A DNA stretch of 47,529 nucleotides from Campylobacterota bacterium (GTDB lineage: Bacteria > Campylobacterota > Campylobacteria > Campylobacterales > Sulfurovaceae). The notes beneath the pieces were generated by a model. The model searched no databases. It worked only from the letters and a program-made list of their open reading frames with translations, and was not told the DNA's origin. The first letter of the stretch is position 1; each line of letters opens with the position of its first letter. The stretch covers positions 1 to 47,529 of the forward strand of contig WGAM01000103.1 in assembly GCA_015494795.1 (NCBI GenBank), read 5' to 3'. Shown one piece after another: positions 46,892-47,529 of the stretch. Position numbers and translations under genes: made by a program.

Positions 46892-46894
46892 AAT

Positions 46895-47338
46895 TTAATC
46901 TTTTAACTGCTTTAAGTTTTTTACTATAAAATCTAAATATCTATTATCATCAATATATGAGTCTATAAGCTCATTTTTTAAGTCAGGTTCAATATTTTTA
47001 ATTAATTTAATAACTATTTTTTCAAAATTATTTATATTATTATGGATAATATTCCAAATCTCATCTGCATCTATACCAAAATATTCATGTGTTATAACAT
47101 TTCTAAAATCTACAATTTTTCTATAATAATTATCTAATAACTTAGCTTTTAATAGATATTTACTAGCCTCTCCAATAATTTGAAACTCTCTAATTACACT
47201 ATCCCAACTTATAAAGTCATAAAGTAACTCTTGAGCATTATTAAATTGTAAAGATACATATTTAATTTTATTTATTGCTATATAAATATCAAAAATAAAT
47301 AGTTCTATATTTCTACCAACTTTTGATATATCATACAT
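46895..47338 (-). CDS. HEPN domain toxin (DUF86/HepT-like)
   Basis: RX4HXY motif RNVITHEY; helical 147-aa protein next to an MNT nucleotidyltransferase. Confidence 0.85.
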   Translation of the reverse strand: MYDISKVGRNIELFIFDIYIAINKIKYVSLQFNNAQELLYDFISWDSVIREFQIIGEASKYLLKAKLLDNYYRKIVDFRNVITHEYFGIDADEIWNIIHNNINNFEKIVIKLIKNIEPDLKNELIDSYIDDNRYLDFIVKNLKQLKD

Positions 47339-47504
47339 AAATAAAATCTTTTTTAATTCTATTTTTTATAAAACTTTTCATACTATCAAAATAACCCATA
47401 TCAATATTTTTATTTAATCTTTTTTCTAAAAAATTTATAGCTTCCATTCTTATAAAGAAATTTTTATCTTTTATTTTTAATATAGCAATATCAATATCAC
47501 TATC
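47331..47504 (-). CDS. MNT-family minimal nucleotidyltransferase antitoxin, N-terminus lost at contig end
   Basis: DSDIDIAILKIKDKNFF...: the SDIDI acid motif of MNT; overlaps HEPN by 8 nt. True sequence ends at 47504; the MYKRQ start is adapter-derived. Confidence 0.82.
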   Translation of the reverse strand, partial: DSDIDIAILKIKDKNFFIRMEAINFLEKRLNKNIDMGYFDSMKSFIKNRIKKDFIYV

Positions 47505-47529
47505 CTGTCTCTTATACACATCTCCGAGC
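47505..47529 (+). other. Nextera transposase adapter (sequencing artefact)
   Basis: CTGTCTCTTATACACATCTCCGAGC is the Nextera mosaic end plus start of the read-2 adapter. Confidence 0.98.

Noticed and set aside
47331-47519. 62-aa ORF start MYKRQ taken as a native N-terminus
   Set aside because: First five residues are encoded by the Nextera mosaic end.

Overview
AT-rich chromosomal window, most likely from a Campylobacterota (epsilonproteobacterial) genome. The assignment is inferred from gene content: bamD-lon, msrB-msrA, the type IV/type II-like pair, and 6-pyruvoyl/QueD. No search was run. The core is a conserved transcription/translation block: tRNA-Thr(TGT)-Tyr(GTA)-Gly(TCC)-Thr(GGT) - tuf - rpmG - tRNA-Trp - secE - nusG - rplKAJL - rpoB - rpoC. 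The left flank holds MurNAc-recycling kinases (amgK fragment, anmK), an EndA-like nuclease with a C-terminal membrane anchor, an orphan PilN/GspL + PilO/GspM-like pair, two peptide-type ABC permeases interleaved with redox proteins, tsaD, sdhBA, an NlpC/P60 peptidase, a Sel1 protein, queD-like, a LEA-like lipoprotein cytochrome, proC, bamD and lon. The right flank holds a 2-hydroxyacid dehydrogenase + epimerase pair, a 1806-aa six-Calx-beta surface protein, a CCG Fe-S protein, an LptE-like lipoprotein, a truncated UDP-glucose-dehydrogenase-like domain, a DUF4153-like membrane protein, a zinc-ribbon membrane protein, fused MsrB-MsrA, a fused PseG-PseH and a HEPN/MNT pair. The last 25 bases are Nextera adapter, so the right contig end is artefactual. 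No mobile elements, CRISPR arrays or rRNA were seen. The observations most worth follow-up are the redox-permease cluster, a pair of intergenic hairpins presenting an SD/anti-SD-like loop, the mutually exclusive hairpins between nusG and rplK, the degenerate Ugd domain, the PseG-PseH fusion, and the accessory genes directly after rpoC.
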